DNA from: Desnuesiella massiliensis
GTDB taxonomy: Bacteria > Bacillota > Clostridia > Clostridiales > Clostridiaceae
Assembly: GCF_001403615.1 (NCBI RefSeq)
Contig: NZ_LN879452.1
Span: 1 to 64,000, forward strand
Direction of reading: 5' to 3'
Length of the DNA stretch: 64,000 nt
Position 1 is the first letter of the stretch. Every line of letters begins with the position of its first letter. This document shows positions 11,430-20,923 of this stretch, in pieces. Below the pieces are notes generated by a model, which searched no databases, was not told the origin of the DNA, and saw only the letters and a list, made by a program, of their open reading frames with translations. A program made the translations under genes and the position numbers.

Positions 11430-13367
11430 ATGAGAGATGAACAGGATATAAAAGAGTATTTTAAAGAAATAGATATTCCAAAAGAATTAGACTTTGTAAT
11501 AGAGAAAGGAATATCTAAAGGAAAAAATAAAAGAATATTAAATAATTTTATTAATACTGCAGTGGCCTTTGCAGCTTTATTAGCTTTAACCTTTGTAGGG
11601 GGAAATATATATAATAAATTATATAAAAATGTACCAAATGACATAGGAAAAATTCATATGCAGGAATTAAAGCTACCAAGCTTTCAGAGTAAAGAGCAGA
11701 TAGTAGATTTAATAAAAAATAATTTTAAAGAAGGTATGGGGAGCAAACCTATGGCTTTAGGTGATAAAGAACAAACAAAATCTCTAGACAATGCTGGAAG
11801 TCAAGTTGATAATTCTCATTCAAAGACCAATAATCAAGTAGAAGGGGTAGAGGAGAGCGATATAATAAAAACCGACGGAAAGTATATGTATATACTAAGA
11901 AGTAAGGTTTCAGAAGGCAAGGTTGAAAAGGAAGCTAGTATAGTAGAAGCATATCCTGCTGATAATATGAAGTTAAAATCAAAAATATCATTACCAAAGG
12001 AAGTCTTTAATGGAAGTATTCATATATTATCTGATAAGCTTATATTGCTTTATGACATTAATGCTAATGGCATATTACAGAGTGTGGTTAGAATATACGA
12101 TAAAACAGATATAGCTAATCCTAAATTAATTAGAGAAATAACCTATAGCGGCAAAAGACTTAGCGATAGATTAATAAATAATCAATTATATTTAGTTACG
12201 GAAAAATCGCCCTATTCTAATAAAATTGGATACAAGGAAATGAATATTATAAATTCTTCCGATATTGAAGAACCTATAATAAAGGACTCTTTAGATAACA
12301 AGGAAAATAAAATAAACTATAATGATATAAAGTATTGCCCAGGAATACCCACAGAAAACTTTATAACTATAGCTTCCGTGAATTTAAATCAAATTTCTGA
12401 AAAGTCTATATCAAGAACCATATTAGCTTCTAGCGGTAATATGTATGTTTCAGAAAAAAATCTCTATATTTCTGGATATAATTTAAAAGATGAAAAGACT
12501 TTATTTTTTAAATTTGCTTTAAATAATGGTGCTATAAGCTTGGTAGGCACAGGAGAGGCCCCTGGTATGTTGTTAAATCAGTTTTCTATGGATGAATATA
12601 ATGAAAACTTTAGAGTTGCTACTACGAACAGAAAAGAAAATAGCACTGAAAATAATCTCTATGTTTTTGATAAAAATATGAATATAACAGGAAAGTTAGA
12701 AGGGCTGGCTAAGGGGGAAAAGATATATTCCTCTAGATTTATGAAGGATAAAGCCTATATAGTAACCTTTAAACAGGTAGATCCTCTCTTTGTTATAGAC
12801 CTTTCTGATAGCAAGAATCCAAAGGTTTTAGGAGAACTTAAGATTCCAGGATTTAGTACCTATCTTCATCCTTATGATGAAAATACACTTATAGGTTTTG
12901 GTCAAAACACTGTGGAAGTAAAAGAAAATGGAAGAGAATTTACAAGAGCCGAAGGTATAAAGATATCCATGTTTGATATAAGCGATTTTAGTAATCCAAA
13001 AGAGATCCACAAAGTTATTATAGGAAAAAGCGGAACTTATTCAGAATTACTTTATAACCATAAAGCTTTGCTCTACTCTAAAGAAAAGAATATATTTGGT
13101 TTTCCAATAACAGTAATAAAGGATAAAGGAGAAAGCTTTTTCGATGGTGCTCAAATATATAATATATCTAAAGAAAAAGGCTTTGAGCTTGTGGGAGAAA
13201 TATCGAGTTCAACAGATAATACGCTTAGTAAAAGTAAGGATGGGGTTTATAGTGCACAAATAAAGAGATTGATGTTTATTGAAGATAATGTATATTTTAT
13301 AACCAATCAAAGTATAAAGATTGCCAGCTTAAAAGACATGAAAAATTTGAAGGTATTGAATTATTAA
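11430..13367 (+). CDS. Membrane-anchored beta-propeller protein, probable anti-sigma factor
   Basis: About 645 residues. A short cytoplasmic N-terminus (~1-41) precedes one membrane segment (~42-62), and a large external region follows that matches secreted beta-propeller proteins of the Beta_propel (COG4880) type, with a typical QVEGVEESDIIKTDGKYMY start near residue 135. It sits directly behind the ECF sigma gene, so its cytoplasmic tail probably holds the sigma factor inactive; that role is inferred from position. ATG 11430 fits AGAGGAG best; GTG 11424 overlaps the sigma stop and is too close. Confidence 0.85.
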   Translation: MRDEQDIKEYFKEIDIPKELDFVIEKGISKGKNKRILNNFINTAVAFAALLALTFVGGNIYNKLYKNVPNDIGKIHMQELKLPSFQSKEQIVDLIKNNFKEGMGSKPMALGDKEQTKSLDNAGSQVDNSHSKTNNQVEGVEESDIIKTDGKYMYILRSKVSEGKVEKEASIVEAYPADNMKLKSKISLPKEVFNGSIHILSDKLILLYDINANGILQSVVRIYDKTDIANPKLIREITYSGKRLSDRLINNQLYLVTEKSPYSNKIGYKEMNIINSSDIEEPIIKDSLDNKENKINYNDIKYCPGIPTENFITIASVNLNQISEKSISRTILASSGNMYVSEKNLYISGYNLKDEKTLFFKFALNNGAISLVGTGEAPGMLLNQFSMDEYNENFRVATTNRKENSTENNLYVFDKNMNITGKLEGLAKGEKIYSSRFMKDKAYIVTFKQVDPLFVIDLSDSKNPKVLGELKIPGFSTYLHPYDENTLIGFGQNTVEVKENGREFTRAEGIKISMFDISDFSNPKEIHKVIIGKSGTYSELLYNHKALLYSKEKNIFGFPITVIKDKGESFFDGAQIYNISKEKGFELVGEISSSTDNTLSKSKDGVYSAQIKRLMFIEDNVYFITNQSIKIASLKDMKNLKVLNY

Positions 13368-13481
13368 AAATTAAATAAATATTATAAGGAAAATGCCAAG
13401 AAATTTTCTTCACATTTTCCTTATAGGTTTCATTAAATGATTTTTTGTATAAAATTTCTTAAAAATTTTTGAAAAATAATG

Positions 13482-13510
13482 TTGACATAAATTAATGTGG
13501 CTGATATAAT
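13482..13510 (+). promoter_or_regulatory. Sigma-A promoter of the tRNA-Ser pair
   Basis: TTGACA at 13482-13487, 17-bp spacer, TATAAT at 13505-13510; the first tRNA begins 20 nt downstream. Confidence 0.85.
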
Positions 13511-13529
13511 AAAACTTGTCGTTAGACGT

Positions 13530-13620
13530 GGAAAGATGGTCGAGTTGGTTTAAGGCACCGGTCTTGAAAACCGGCGTGCGTGTGAGCGCACCCAGGGTTC
13601 GAATCCCTGTCTTTCCGCCA
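13530..13620 (+). tRNA. tRNA-Ser(TGA)
   Basis: 91-nt class II tRNA with a long variable arm and encoded CCA. The anticodon loop CTTGAAA gives TGA. It is transcribed together with the next tRNA-Ser. Confidence 0.95.
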
Positions 13621-13652
13621 TTTTTTATATAAAAAAATAAAATGTAGGGCAT

Positions 13653-13743
13653 GGAGAAATACTCAAGTGGCCGAAGAGGCGCCCCTGCTAAGGGCGTAGG
13701 TCGGGAAACCGGCGCGAGGGTTCAAATCCCTCTTTCTCCGCCA
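13653..13743 (+). tRNA. tRNA-Ser(GCT)
   Basis: 91-nt class II tRNA with a long variable arm and encoded CCA. The anticodon loop CTGCTAA gives GCT. It is followed immediately by an intrinsic terminator. Confidence 0.95.
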
Positions 13744-13744
13744 G

Positions 13745-13779
13745 AAACACCTAATTTATATTAGGTGTTTTTTTATTTT
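13745..13779 (+). terminator. Intrinsic terminator of the tRNA-Ser pair
   Basis: AAACACCTAA pairs with TTAGGTGTTT, followed by a T-run. Confidence 0.85.
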
Positions 13780-13861
13780 GCATAGATTATATCCTGAAAA
13801 ATAACTAGTTAATACAAATATATATTTTACTAGTTATTTTTCTGCGATATTTAAATATTTT

Positions 13862-13888
13862 AAAACCGTTTGGTAAGTTTCTGCGTCT
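13862..13888 (+). promoter_or_regulatory. Second copy of the ECF-type promoter, ahead of the lipoprotein gene
   Basis: AAAAC at 13862-13866 and GCGTCT at 13883-13888 have the same elements and spacing as the promoter at 10858-10884. The flanking bases are also similar (AAAACCGTTT here, AAAACTGTTT there). This links the lipoprotein/MBOAT/DHHW cluster to the ECF sigma factor. Confidence 0.65.
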
Positions 13889-13954
13889 TTTATAATGTAT
13901 GGATATTTATGCAAATATTATACAAAATTATAATAATTCAAGAGGGGGAGACTT

Positions 13955-14731
13955 ATGTTAAAAAAAATAATTCTATTACTTATTTCTGTATTTATTATGT
14001 TAGCCCCAGCAGGATGTTCTAAAAAAGATAAGGGACAAACTGTTGATAATAGCGATAAGCAAGTAGTAGAAAAAAATGAAAGTAAGGATGATGAAAATAA
14101 AAATAAAGAGGAAGTAAATAATTCAGAAGCTGAGAAAAAAGAAGAGGTTAAGAAGGAAGAAGAAAAAAATAATAATGAAGCCTCAGATCAAAATCAAAGT
14201 AATAATAAACCAGGTAATATTGCAAAACCAGAGCCACCTAAGCAAACAAAACCTGATGAAAATAATCAAAGTAAACCAAGCAATCCAGGAGAGACTCACA
14301 AACCAGAGACACCTAAAGAGCCGGAAAAACCTGCAAAACAAGAACCTTCGGTGAAGGAGATATCAGACAAAATATTGAAAGAAGTAAAATTTTCACATGT
14401 TGTTGCCATGAATGAAGAACTTTCAAAAGAATTTTATCCCTTTGATAGAAATCTTGTTTCAGAATATATAATTTACAATGCTATGATAAATGTAAAAAGT
14501 GATGAGGTAGCAGTGTTTAAAGTAAAGGATGCAAGTAATATATCAGAAGTAGAAAAAGGGATTCAGAAAAGAGTGGATCAATTAGAAAAGATCTGGCAAA
14601 GCTATTTACAAGATCAATATGATAAGGTTAAAAAACACGTTATATTGAAAAAGGATAATTATATACTGTTTTCAGTTTCAGATGATCAAAAGAAAGTAGA
14701 GGAGATATTTAATAGCTTCTTTAGTAAGTAG
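13955..14731 (+). CDS. DUF4358-type lipoprotein
   Basis: A 258-residue secreted lipoprotein. The signal peptide ends in the lipobox LAPAGC with Cys21. A low-complexity linker rich in K, E, N, P and Q spans ~24-130. A C-terminal globular domain (~130-258) resembles DUF4358. RBS GAGGGGG. It is the first gene of a cluster with an MBOAT acyltransferase and a DHHW protein, so it probably serves an envelope polymer acylation machine; the family has no assigned activity. Confidence 0.8.
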   Translation: MLKKIILLLISVFIMLAPAGCSKKDKGQTVDNSDKQVVEKNESKDDENKNKEEVNNSEAEKKEEVKKEEEKNNNEASDQNQSNNKPGNIAKPEPPKQTKPDENNQSKPSNPGETHKPETPKEPEKPAKQEPSVKEISDKILKEVKFSHVVAMNEELSKEFYPFDRNLVSEYIIYNAMINVKSDEVAVFKVKDASNISEVEKGIQKRVDQLEKIWQSYLQDQYDKVKKHVILKKDNYILFSVSDDQKKVEEIFNSFFSK

Positions 14732-14755
14732 ATTTATTAATAAGGGAGATATACC

Positions 14756-16162
14756 ATGGTATTTAGCAGCTTGTTATTTCTTTTTATATTTTTACCTAGT
14801 TTAGTTTTAATTTATTATGTAACTCCGAGGAAATTTAGAAATTTACTATTATTTATAGCTAGTCTTATCTTCTATGCTTGGGGGGAGCCCATATACATTT
14901 TAATTATGATTTTCTCATCCCTAGTGGATTACACTCATGGAATTCTTATAGATAAGTATAGAAAGAATGAATTAATCAGTAAAATCATATTATTATCTTC
15001 AATTGTGATTAATTTAGGACTTTTGGGCTTCTTTAAATATTATGATTTTATAATCAGCACTATCAATGGATTTTTGGGAATTTCCTTGAAAACTTTAAAT
15101 CTGCCATTGCCCATAGGAATTTCTTTCTATACTTTTCAAACCATGTCTTATACCATAGATGTGTATAGGGGTAAGACCTCTGTTCAAAGGAATATTATAG
15201 ACTTTGGAACCTATGTATCTTTGTTTTCTCAGCTTATTGCAGGGCCTATTGTGCTGTACAAAACCATTGAAGAGCAGTTAAAGCATAGAAAAGAAACCTT
15301 AGATAGTTTTGGACAAGGAGTAGAAAGATTTATAATAGGACTAGGTAAAAAGGTTTTATTAGCAAATAATATAGGCCTTTTGTGGGATGAGGTTAAAAAG
15401 ATACCCTCAGGGGATTTAACAGTGGTTACTGCTTGGCTGGGTATTATAGCTTTTGCCTTTCAAATATATTTTGACTTTAGCGGGTATTCAGACATGGCTA
15501 TTGGATTAAGTAAAATGTTCGGTTTTGAGTTCCCCGAAAACTTTAATTATCCATATATATCTAAAAGTATTACGGAGTTTTGGAGAAGATGGCATATATC
15601 TTTGGGAAATTGGTTTAAAGATTATGTTTATATACCATTAGGAGGGAATAGATGCAGTAATTTAAAGAACTACAGAAACCTTTTTATAGTGTGGTTTCTA
15701 ACAGGCTTATGGCATGGTGCCAGCTGGAACTTTATTCTATGGGGAATTTATTTTGGAATTATAATAGCCTTAGAAAAAGCAGTATTATTAAAATGGTTGA
15801 AAAAGATGCCAAGTTTTTTTAATCATTTCTATGCTTTATTTCTTATTCTAGTTGGATGGGTATTATTTTCCTTTGAACATTTAACTAATGGAATACAATA
15901 TTTAGGCGCTATGTTTGGCATTTTAGGGAAGGGCATAATTAATTCAGATTCACTATACTTTTTATATAATTATGCTTTGATTATAATTATACTAATTTTA
16001 GCTTCTACCCCTATTCCTTTTAGATTATTTAATAAGCTTATGGAAAAGCACAGGAACATTTATTATACGACAAGTTTTGTAAGCAATGTAGTAATAATGT
16101 TTCTTTCAGTAGCTTATTTAGTAGATGCAAGCTATAATCCTTTTCTATACTTTAGGTTTTAG
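14756..16162 (+). CDS. MBOAT-family O-acyltransferase (AlgI/DltB/PatA-like)
   Basis: A 468-residue polytopic membrane protein that in this family passes acyl groups across the membrane to cell-envelope polymers. The conserved NYPYISKSITEFWRRWHIS segment and TGLWHGASWNFILWG, which contains the invariant MBOAT histidine, are both present. About ten membrane segments are visible. RBS GGGAGAT. It lies 24 bp after the lipoprotein gene and before the DHHW gene. The acceptor (peptidoglycan, teichoic acid or exopolysaccharide) cannot be told from sequence. Confidence 0.9.
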   Translation: MVFSSLLFLFIFLPSLVLIYYVTPRKFRNLLLFIASLIFYAWGEPIYILIMIFSSLVDYTHGILIDKYRKNELISKIILLSSIVINLGLLGFFKYYDFIISTINGFLGISLKTLNLPLPIGISFYTFQTMSYTIDVYRGKTSVQRNIIDFGTYVSLFSQLIAGPIVLYKTIEEQLKHRKETLDSFGQGVERFIIGLGKKVLLANNIGLLWDEVKKIPSGDLTVVTAWLGIIAFAFQIYFDFSGYSDMAIGLSKMFGFEFPENFNYPYISKSITEFWRRWHISLGNWFKDYVYIPLGGNRCSNLKNYRNLFIVWFLTGLWHGASWNFILWGIYFGIIIALEKAVLLKWLKKMPSFFNHFYALFLILVGWVLFSFEHLTNGIQYLGAMFGILGKGIINSDSLYFLYNYALIIIILILASTPIPFRLFNKLMEKHRNIYYTTSFVSNVVIMFLSVAYLVDASYNPFLYFRF

Positions 16163-16289
16163 CTGCTAAAGATAAACATTACGAAAACTTAATTTGAACA
16201 TGTTTTAAAATGGAATCTTTAAGCCATTATGAGGCATATATAAATTAGTAGTTGAAGTTGTTTATCTATATATGAGAGGAGGAATAGAG

Positions 16290-17420
16290 TTGAAGGTATA
16301 TAGAAAAGTTCTAAGCATAACTATATTAGCATTTCTTATACTTATGGGGATTATAGGTGTATTTATGCCAGATAAAAAAGCTTCTGAAATGGAAAATAGA
16401 ATACTGGCCCAAAAACCTATATTTGCTTGGAAGGATTTAAAGAGCGGAAAATTTACTTCAAAGTATGAGGAATACATTACAGACCAATTTCCTTTTAGGG
16501 ATTTTTGGGTAAGCATAAAATCAAATACAGAGAGAATTCTTCAGAAAAAGGACAATAAGAATGTTTATTTAGGTAAAGATGGATATCTGATTCAAAAGCC
16601 AGAAGCTTTAGATAAGGAACTGATATCTAAAAATATAGATGCCATAAACAAATTCGTAGATAATAATAGGGATTTAAAAACATACTTCCTTTTAGCTCCT
16701 AATTCTGTGGAGATTCTAAAGGATAAGCTACCGCCTTTTGCTAACACTTATGATCAATATAGTGTTATAAATGATATAAAGAGTAGCTTAAAGCCAAATG
16801 TTAATTTTGTTGATATATATGATGATTTTAAGCAGCATAAAGAAGAATATATTTATTATAAGACTGATCATCATTGGACTTCTCTTGGAGCCTATTATGC
16901 TTATAATAAACTTGGAAGTGTCATGGGATATAAACCCTTAGCTATAAAGGATTTTAATGTAGAAAAGGTTACTGATGAGTTTTATGGGACTCTATACTCT
17001 AGGGGAAACTTTACTTTTATAAAACCAGATTCTATTCATTTATTTAAAAGCAAAGCCGATAGTTCTGCGAAAATTAAGTACTTAGATGATGAAAAGGAAA
17101 GTAATAACCTTTATGAGCCAAAGCACCTAAAAACTAAGGATAAGTATTCTGTATTTTTGGATGGTAATCATGCTCTTACCACTATAAAAACAGATTTAAA
17201 TAATGGTAAAAAGCTTTTGGTACTGAAAGATTCCTACGCTCATAGCTTAGTACCATTTTTAACTAATCACTATGAAGAAATACATATGATAGACCTTAGG
17301 TATTTTAATATGCCTGTACAGCGGTATATGAAGGAATATGATATAAAGGAAGTTTTGTTACTATATAATTTTCTATCCTTCACTGAGGATAACTCAGTAA
17401 TAAAATTAAAGGTTAAATAG
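16290..17420 (+). CDS. DHHW-family protein (AlgJ/AlgX-like acetyltransferase partner)
   Basis: About 376 residues. One N-terminal membrane anchor is followed by an extracytoplasmic SGNH-like domain; D193-H194-H195-W196 in KTDHHWTSLGAYY gives the family its name. Such proteins complete O-acetylation with an MBOAT partner. I choose TTG 16290 because GGAGG at 16278-16282 lies 7 nt ahead of it, whereas the ATG at 16272 lies before that RBS. It closes the cluster and is followed by a bidirectional terminator. Confidence 0.85.
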   Translation: MKVYRKVLSITILAFLILMGIIGVFMPDKKASEMENRILAQKPIFAWKDLKSGKFTSKYEEYITDQFPFRDFWVSIKSNTERILQKKDNKNVYLGKDGYLIQKPEALDKELISKNIDAINKFVDNNRDLKTYFLLAPNSVEILKDKLPPFANTYDQYSVINDIKSSLKPNVNFVDIYDDFKQHKEEYIYYKTDHHWTSLGAYYAYNKLGSVMGYKPLAIKDFNVEKVTDEFYGTLYSRGNFTFIKPDSIHLFKSKADSSAKIKYLDDEKESNNLYEPKHLKTKDKYSVFLDGNHALTTIKTDLNNGKKLLVLKDSYAHSLVPFLTNHYEEIHMIDLRYFNMPVQRYMKEYDIKEVLLLYNFLSFTEDNSVIKLKVK

Positions 17421-17436
17421 GAGTATATTATAAAAT

Positions 17437-17478
17437 AGACATTATCATGTATGGCTAAATGATAATGTCTATTTTTTA
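17437..17478. terminator. Bidirectional intrinsic terminator
   Basis: AGACATTATCAT pairs with ATGATAATGTCT, with T-runs available on both strands. It separates the plus-strand DHHW gene from the minus-strand GNAT gene. Confidence 0.8.
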
Positions 17479-17481
17479 TAC

Positions 17482-17964
17482 TTAATTAAGATTTAAAATC
17501 ATTGTCCAAGAGGTTCCCTCAGCCCCGCATTTTTTAAATCCAAGCCTTTCGTAAAGTTTAAGAGCAGAATTACCTGGATCTACACTTAAGGAAATGGCTT
17601 TAAACTCCTGAGATTTCGCATTATTAATAAGCTCCTTTAATAACATAGTGCCTATGCCTTTTCCAATATAACTCTTTACTATTGCTATAGATAGCTCTGG
17701 AGTTTCATCGTCAACAAAGCCATAGCCTTTATCTTCTTCTTGAAAAAGTCTATACCAGGCAGTTCCTAGGGGGTTATTCTGAAAGTCTATGGCTATAAAT
17801 CCGTTATCGCCCTTTCTTCCCCAACCTTCAAGATATTTTTTTATATCTGGTATATTTAATAATTCTTCTTTTGAAGGTTTGTTTTCAGGAATATGCACCA
17901 TTTCATAGAGCATGTCCCATAAAAAATGTATATCTTTATCTTCAATAGGTCTAATTGTTATCAT
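17482..17964 (-). CDS. GNAT-family N-acetyltransferase
   Basis: A 160-residue single GNAT domain. The acetyl-CoA binding loop is visible as VKSYIGKGIGTMLLKELI (about residues 95-112), followed by LSVDPGNSALKLYERLGF. The substrate is unknown. It is the last gene of a minus-strand operon after vanZ- and ftsW-like genes, 17 nt from the vanZ gene. AAAGGGGTG precedes the ATG. Confidence 0.85.
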   Translation of the reverse strand: MITIRPIEDKDIHFLWDMLYEMVHIPENKPSKEELLNIPDIKKYLEGWGRKGDNGFIAIDFQNNPLGTAWYRLFQEEDKGYGFVDDETPELSIAIVKSYIGKGIGTMLLKELINNAKSQEFKAISLSVDPGNSALKLYERLGFKKCGAEGTSWTMILNLN

Positions 17965-17981
17965 AATAAAATCACACCCCT

Positions 17982-18557
17982 TTACGCCACAATTTTATCC
18001 TTATTATTGTCCTTTGTAAAGAATCTAAGGTATAGCTTTTCAAATAGTTTAAAAATATAAAAACCTATAATAGCTCCAATAGTATTTAATATTACATCAT
18101 CAATATCTGTAGTGCGCATATCTGTAAAAAACTGTAGAAACTCTATACTAAAAGATATAATAAAGCAAAATAAAATATTATGCTTAAAGCTTCTAAATCT
18201 TTTCCAAAGCAGAGTTATAAAGAAGCTTAGAGGAGTTAAGAGTATTAAATTTCCCAGCACATTAATAAAAGCAAATTTAATCATGTAATTTCTTCCGCCT
18301 GAGAAAGCGTCATTAAACATTTTTATGGTTTCTATGGCTGGAGTTAAGTTTATTGCTCTTCTATTCCAGTAGTTTTCGCTGCGTATAGTAAAAGGAAATA
18401 AGGTCTTGCTTATTAGTAGTAATATATAAATAAAAAATATACTCAATATAAACTCTCTTTTAAATGAAAAGTTTTTATTTTTAATATTTATAAATATTCT
18501 TATTAAAATCCATATAGGAATAATAAGCATCAGTATACCATTATTAAACCAAATCAT
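17982..18557 (-). CDS. VanZ-family membrane protein
   Basis: A 191-residue protein with about five membrane segments and the VanZ-type motifs FINVLGNLILLTPLSFF and FSIEFLQFFTDMRTTDIDDVILNTIGAIIGF. VanZ relatives affect teicoplanin or envelope properties by unknown means. It sits 20 bp behind the ftsW-like gene, so it probably belongs to a padR-controlled envelope operon. Confidence 0.88.
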   Translation of the reverse strand: MIWFNNGILMLIIPIWILIRIFINIKNKNFSFKREFILSIFFIYILLLISKTLFPFTIRSENYWNRRAINLTPAIETIKMFNDAFSGGRNYMIKFAFINVLGNLILLTPLSFFITLLWKRFRSFKHNILFCFIISFSIEFLQFFTDMRTTDIDDVILNTIGAIIGFYIFKLFEKLYLRFFTKDNNKDKIVA

Positions 18558-18577
18558 TTTCTCAAACCCTTTCCTAT

Positions 18578-19819
18578 CTACTTTAAAAATTCTATTATAT
18601 TTTTAACTATATCATTGTTGAGTATATCAGCATTTATAAAATATCTGGTAGGGGATATTTTCTCTATAGGAGTATTATTACTAAAGTTTCTTCTTGAATA
18701 AATGCTAAATATTAAACCTACCATTACCATGTTTATTATAAAGTAGCTTCCACCGAAGTTTATAAAGGGAAGCACTATACCTGTAATAGGCAAAATACTA
18801 AAATTCATCATTATGAACCATAAAATTTGAATTAAATAAAACGCATTTATGTTGAGAATCATAGATTTGCCGTAGTTATTTTTAACTAAATAGAATATCT
18901 TGAATATCCTTATTACAAATAGAATTATTAAAGTAATTAAAGCTAAAGCTGTTATCCAACCAAAGGTATAAATTACATATAATATTATCAATTCACTATT
19001 TAATGATGGTAGAGCATTTAACGTTTCACTTGTGCCATGGCCAACCAAGCTTGAGGAACTAAGCAAATTTTTTATACTGGAGCTCATGAAATCATTATAA
19101 CTATAAATACCTATAAATCTGTGTATGATATAAGAATTATTAGTTAGTATATAAAATACTATCAAGGCCATCTCTCCTAAGAATAAACATAATTTCTTAT
19201 AACTAGCGCCGTTATAATATGATATTATTAAAAAACATAGGGTATATGTTAATGAGTAAAAAGTGCAGCTAGTCCATATAAATAAAATATTAGGAAGTAA
19301 TAATACTATAGAAGCCTTAATAATATATCTTTTGCTGCTCCAATTTATATTCTTTAATATTCCACCTAAGCTTAAGATGTAAGCTATAGAACTGATATAC
19401 ATAATGTCCATGTATCTGCTGAAAATAAATAAGCCTGCTCTTCTATATATAGATGCACCAGTAAAAGTAGTAATAAAGATTAGTAGAGTAGTAGCAATAA
19501 AAAGAGTTACAGAATGTTTTTCTATTTTTCTATAGTCAAATTTATAAACAAAATACATAATTGGCATACCTAAAAGTAAATAAATAATAAATTTCTTTGT
19601 ATCATACATGTAATTACGAGTATTCATGGTTGTAAAATAATTTATAATAACTCCGCTAATAATCATAATGGAAACTAATATTAATAACTTCCAATCAGGT
19701 GTCTTTTTGTAGATCTTATTAAGATCAAATCCTATGGATTCACTATCACCCATATTAGCAATGGCTTTATTTATAGCTTCTTCCTCTGAAAAGCCTTCAG
19801 TCATATAATCTCCCTGCAT
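18578..19819 (-). CDS. FtsW/RodA/SpoVE-like (SEDS) protein, 5' end removed by an IS
   Basis: The open frame codes for 413 residues from ATG 19819. The SEDS core, about ten membrane segments, is intact. In-frame codons continue upstream of that ATG to about 19922 and spell a permease-prefix-like segment (KIENFLNSLCSQIQCKEVHE) with no start codon before hitting a stop inside the IS91-family element. The missing start lies beyond the element, overlapping the end of padR at 22397. In the extracellular loop where SEDS glycosyltransferases have TDFIF, this protein has NSELI, so the catalytic Asp seems to be lost. It may be non-functional or a divergent SEDS member. Confidence 0.8.
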   Translation of the reverse strand: MQGDYMTEGFSEEEAINKAIANMGDSESIGFDLNKIYKKTPDWKLLILVSIMIISGVIINYFTTMNTRNYMYDTKKFIIYLLLGMPIMYFVYKFDYRKIEKHSVTLFIATTLLIFITTFTGASIYRRAGLFIFSRYMDIMYISSIAYILSLGGILKNINWSSKRYIIKASIVLLLPNILFIWTSCTFYSLTYTLCFLIISYYNGASYKKLCLFLGEMALIVFYILTNNSYIIHRFIGIYSYNDFMSSSIKNLLSSSSLVGHGTSETLNALPSLNSELIILYVIYTFGWITALALITLIILFVIRIFKIFYLVKNNYGKSMILNINAFYLIQILWFIMMNFSILPITGIVLPFINFGGSYFIINMVMVGLIFSIYSRRNFSNNTPIEKISPTRYFINADILNNDIVKNIIEFLK

Positions 19820-19984
19820 TTCTTTTATATGATTAAGAACCTCGTTTTTTATTTCTTCATGGACTTCTTTGCATTGAATTTGAGAACAGAGAGAGTTTAA
19901 AAAGTTCTCTATTTTATTAAAGGACTAAACCGCTGTGCCAGCGGTGGCGGCAGCTCGCTTATATCAGACTTCAGCTAAAAAATA

Positions 19985-20016
19985 AAGTGGTACTCTTTTT
20001 CAAGAAAGTACCACTT
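19985..20016 (+). repeat. Hairpin near the left end of the IS
   Basis: AAGTGGTAC at 19985-19993 pairs perfectly with GTACCACTT at 20008-20016. It lies about 65 bp ahead of the first transposition gene and may block read-through transcription or form part of the terminus. Confidence 0.6.
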
Positions 20017-20080
20017 CACTTATATATAACACTTCTTTATTATTTAACTTGCGACAGTAAAAAGTTAAAGGAGTGTTTAT

Positions 20081-20911
20081 ATGACTGAATTAGAAAATAA
20101 AATGAAATTTGAAATGGAGCTCAGAGGCTACAGCCCTAAGTCCATAAAGCATTATCTTCTTTGCGTTAGCAATTTCGCCAAGCATTATAACATGTCGCTT
20201 GAACTACTTGGTGAAAATGAAGTGCGAAATTACCTTCACTATTGTATCACAGAAAAACATCTGTGTGAAGGCACTGTAAACTATATCCATAGTGCTATAA
20301 AGTTTTTCTATACGAAAATTCTCGATAGAGATTGGAAAACTGAAAAGCTTAAAAGAATAAAGGAACGTAGAAAACTTCCAGTAATCCTGTCGCAAGCTGA
20401 AGTTAAAGCTATACTGGGAGCAACAGAAAACTTAAAGCATAGAGCAGCATTGTCTACTATTTACGGGGCTGGTCTTAGAATCAGCGAGGCTGCCAAACTT
20501 AGGATTTGTGACATTGACAGCAAGAATATGCAGATAATCATACGTGAGGGCAAAGGTAAAAAGGATAGATATTCATTGCTGTCGCAAAAGAATCTTGAGC
20601 TTCTAAGAGAATACTGGAAAAGATATAAGCCAAGTGAGTTCCTCTTTGAAGGCAAGAACCCTAGCGGGCATATCTCTTCGCGTGCTATACAAAAGGTATT
20701 TTACGAAGCTAGGGATAAGGCTGGAATTAAAAAAGATGCAACTGTTCACACATTAAGACATAGCTTTGCCACACATCTACTTGAGGCTGGGACTGATATT
20801 TGTTATATACAAAGACTTCTAGGACATACATCGCTTCAAACTACCACTATATATCTTCATCTAAGACGAATGGACTTGCTAAACATTAAGAGTCCATTGG
20901 AAACTCTTTAG
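20081..20911 (+). CDS. Tyrosine recombinase/integrase of the IS
   Basis: A 276-residue XerC-like tyrosine recombinase. A core-binding N-terminal SAM-like domain (~1-85) precedes the catalytic domain (~100-276), with the catalytic Arg in GAGLRISEAAKL, then HTLRHSFATHLLEAG, LLGHTSLQTTTIYLH and the nucleophilic Tyr. RBS AAAGGAG. It stands 12 nt before the IS91-type transposase and was probably acquired as an accessory. Its GC content is higher than that of its neighbours. Confidence 0.9.
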   Translation: MTELENKMKFEMELRGYSPKSIKHYLLCVSNFAKHYNMSLELLGENEVRNYLHYCITEKHLCEGTVNYIHSAIKFFYTKILDRDWKTEKLKRIKERRKLPVILSQAEVKAILGATENLKHRAALSTIYGAGLRISEAAKLRICDIDSKNMQIIIREGKGKKDRYSLLSQKNLELLREYWKRYKPSEFLFEGKNPSGHISSRAIQKVFYEARDKAGIKKDATVHTLRHSFATHLLEAGTDICYIQRLLGHTSLQTTTIYLHLRRMDLLNIKSPLETL

Positions 20912-20923
20912 CGGGTGTAGGCT

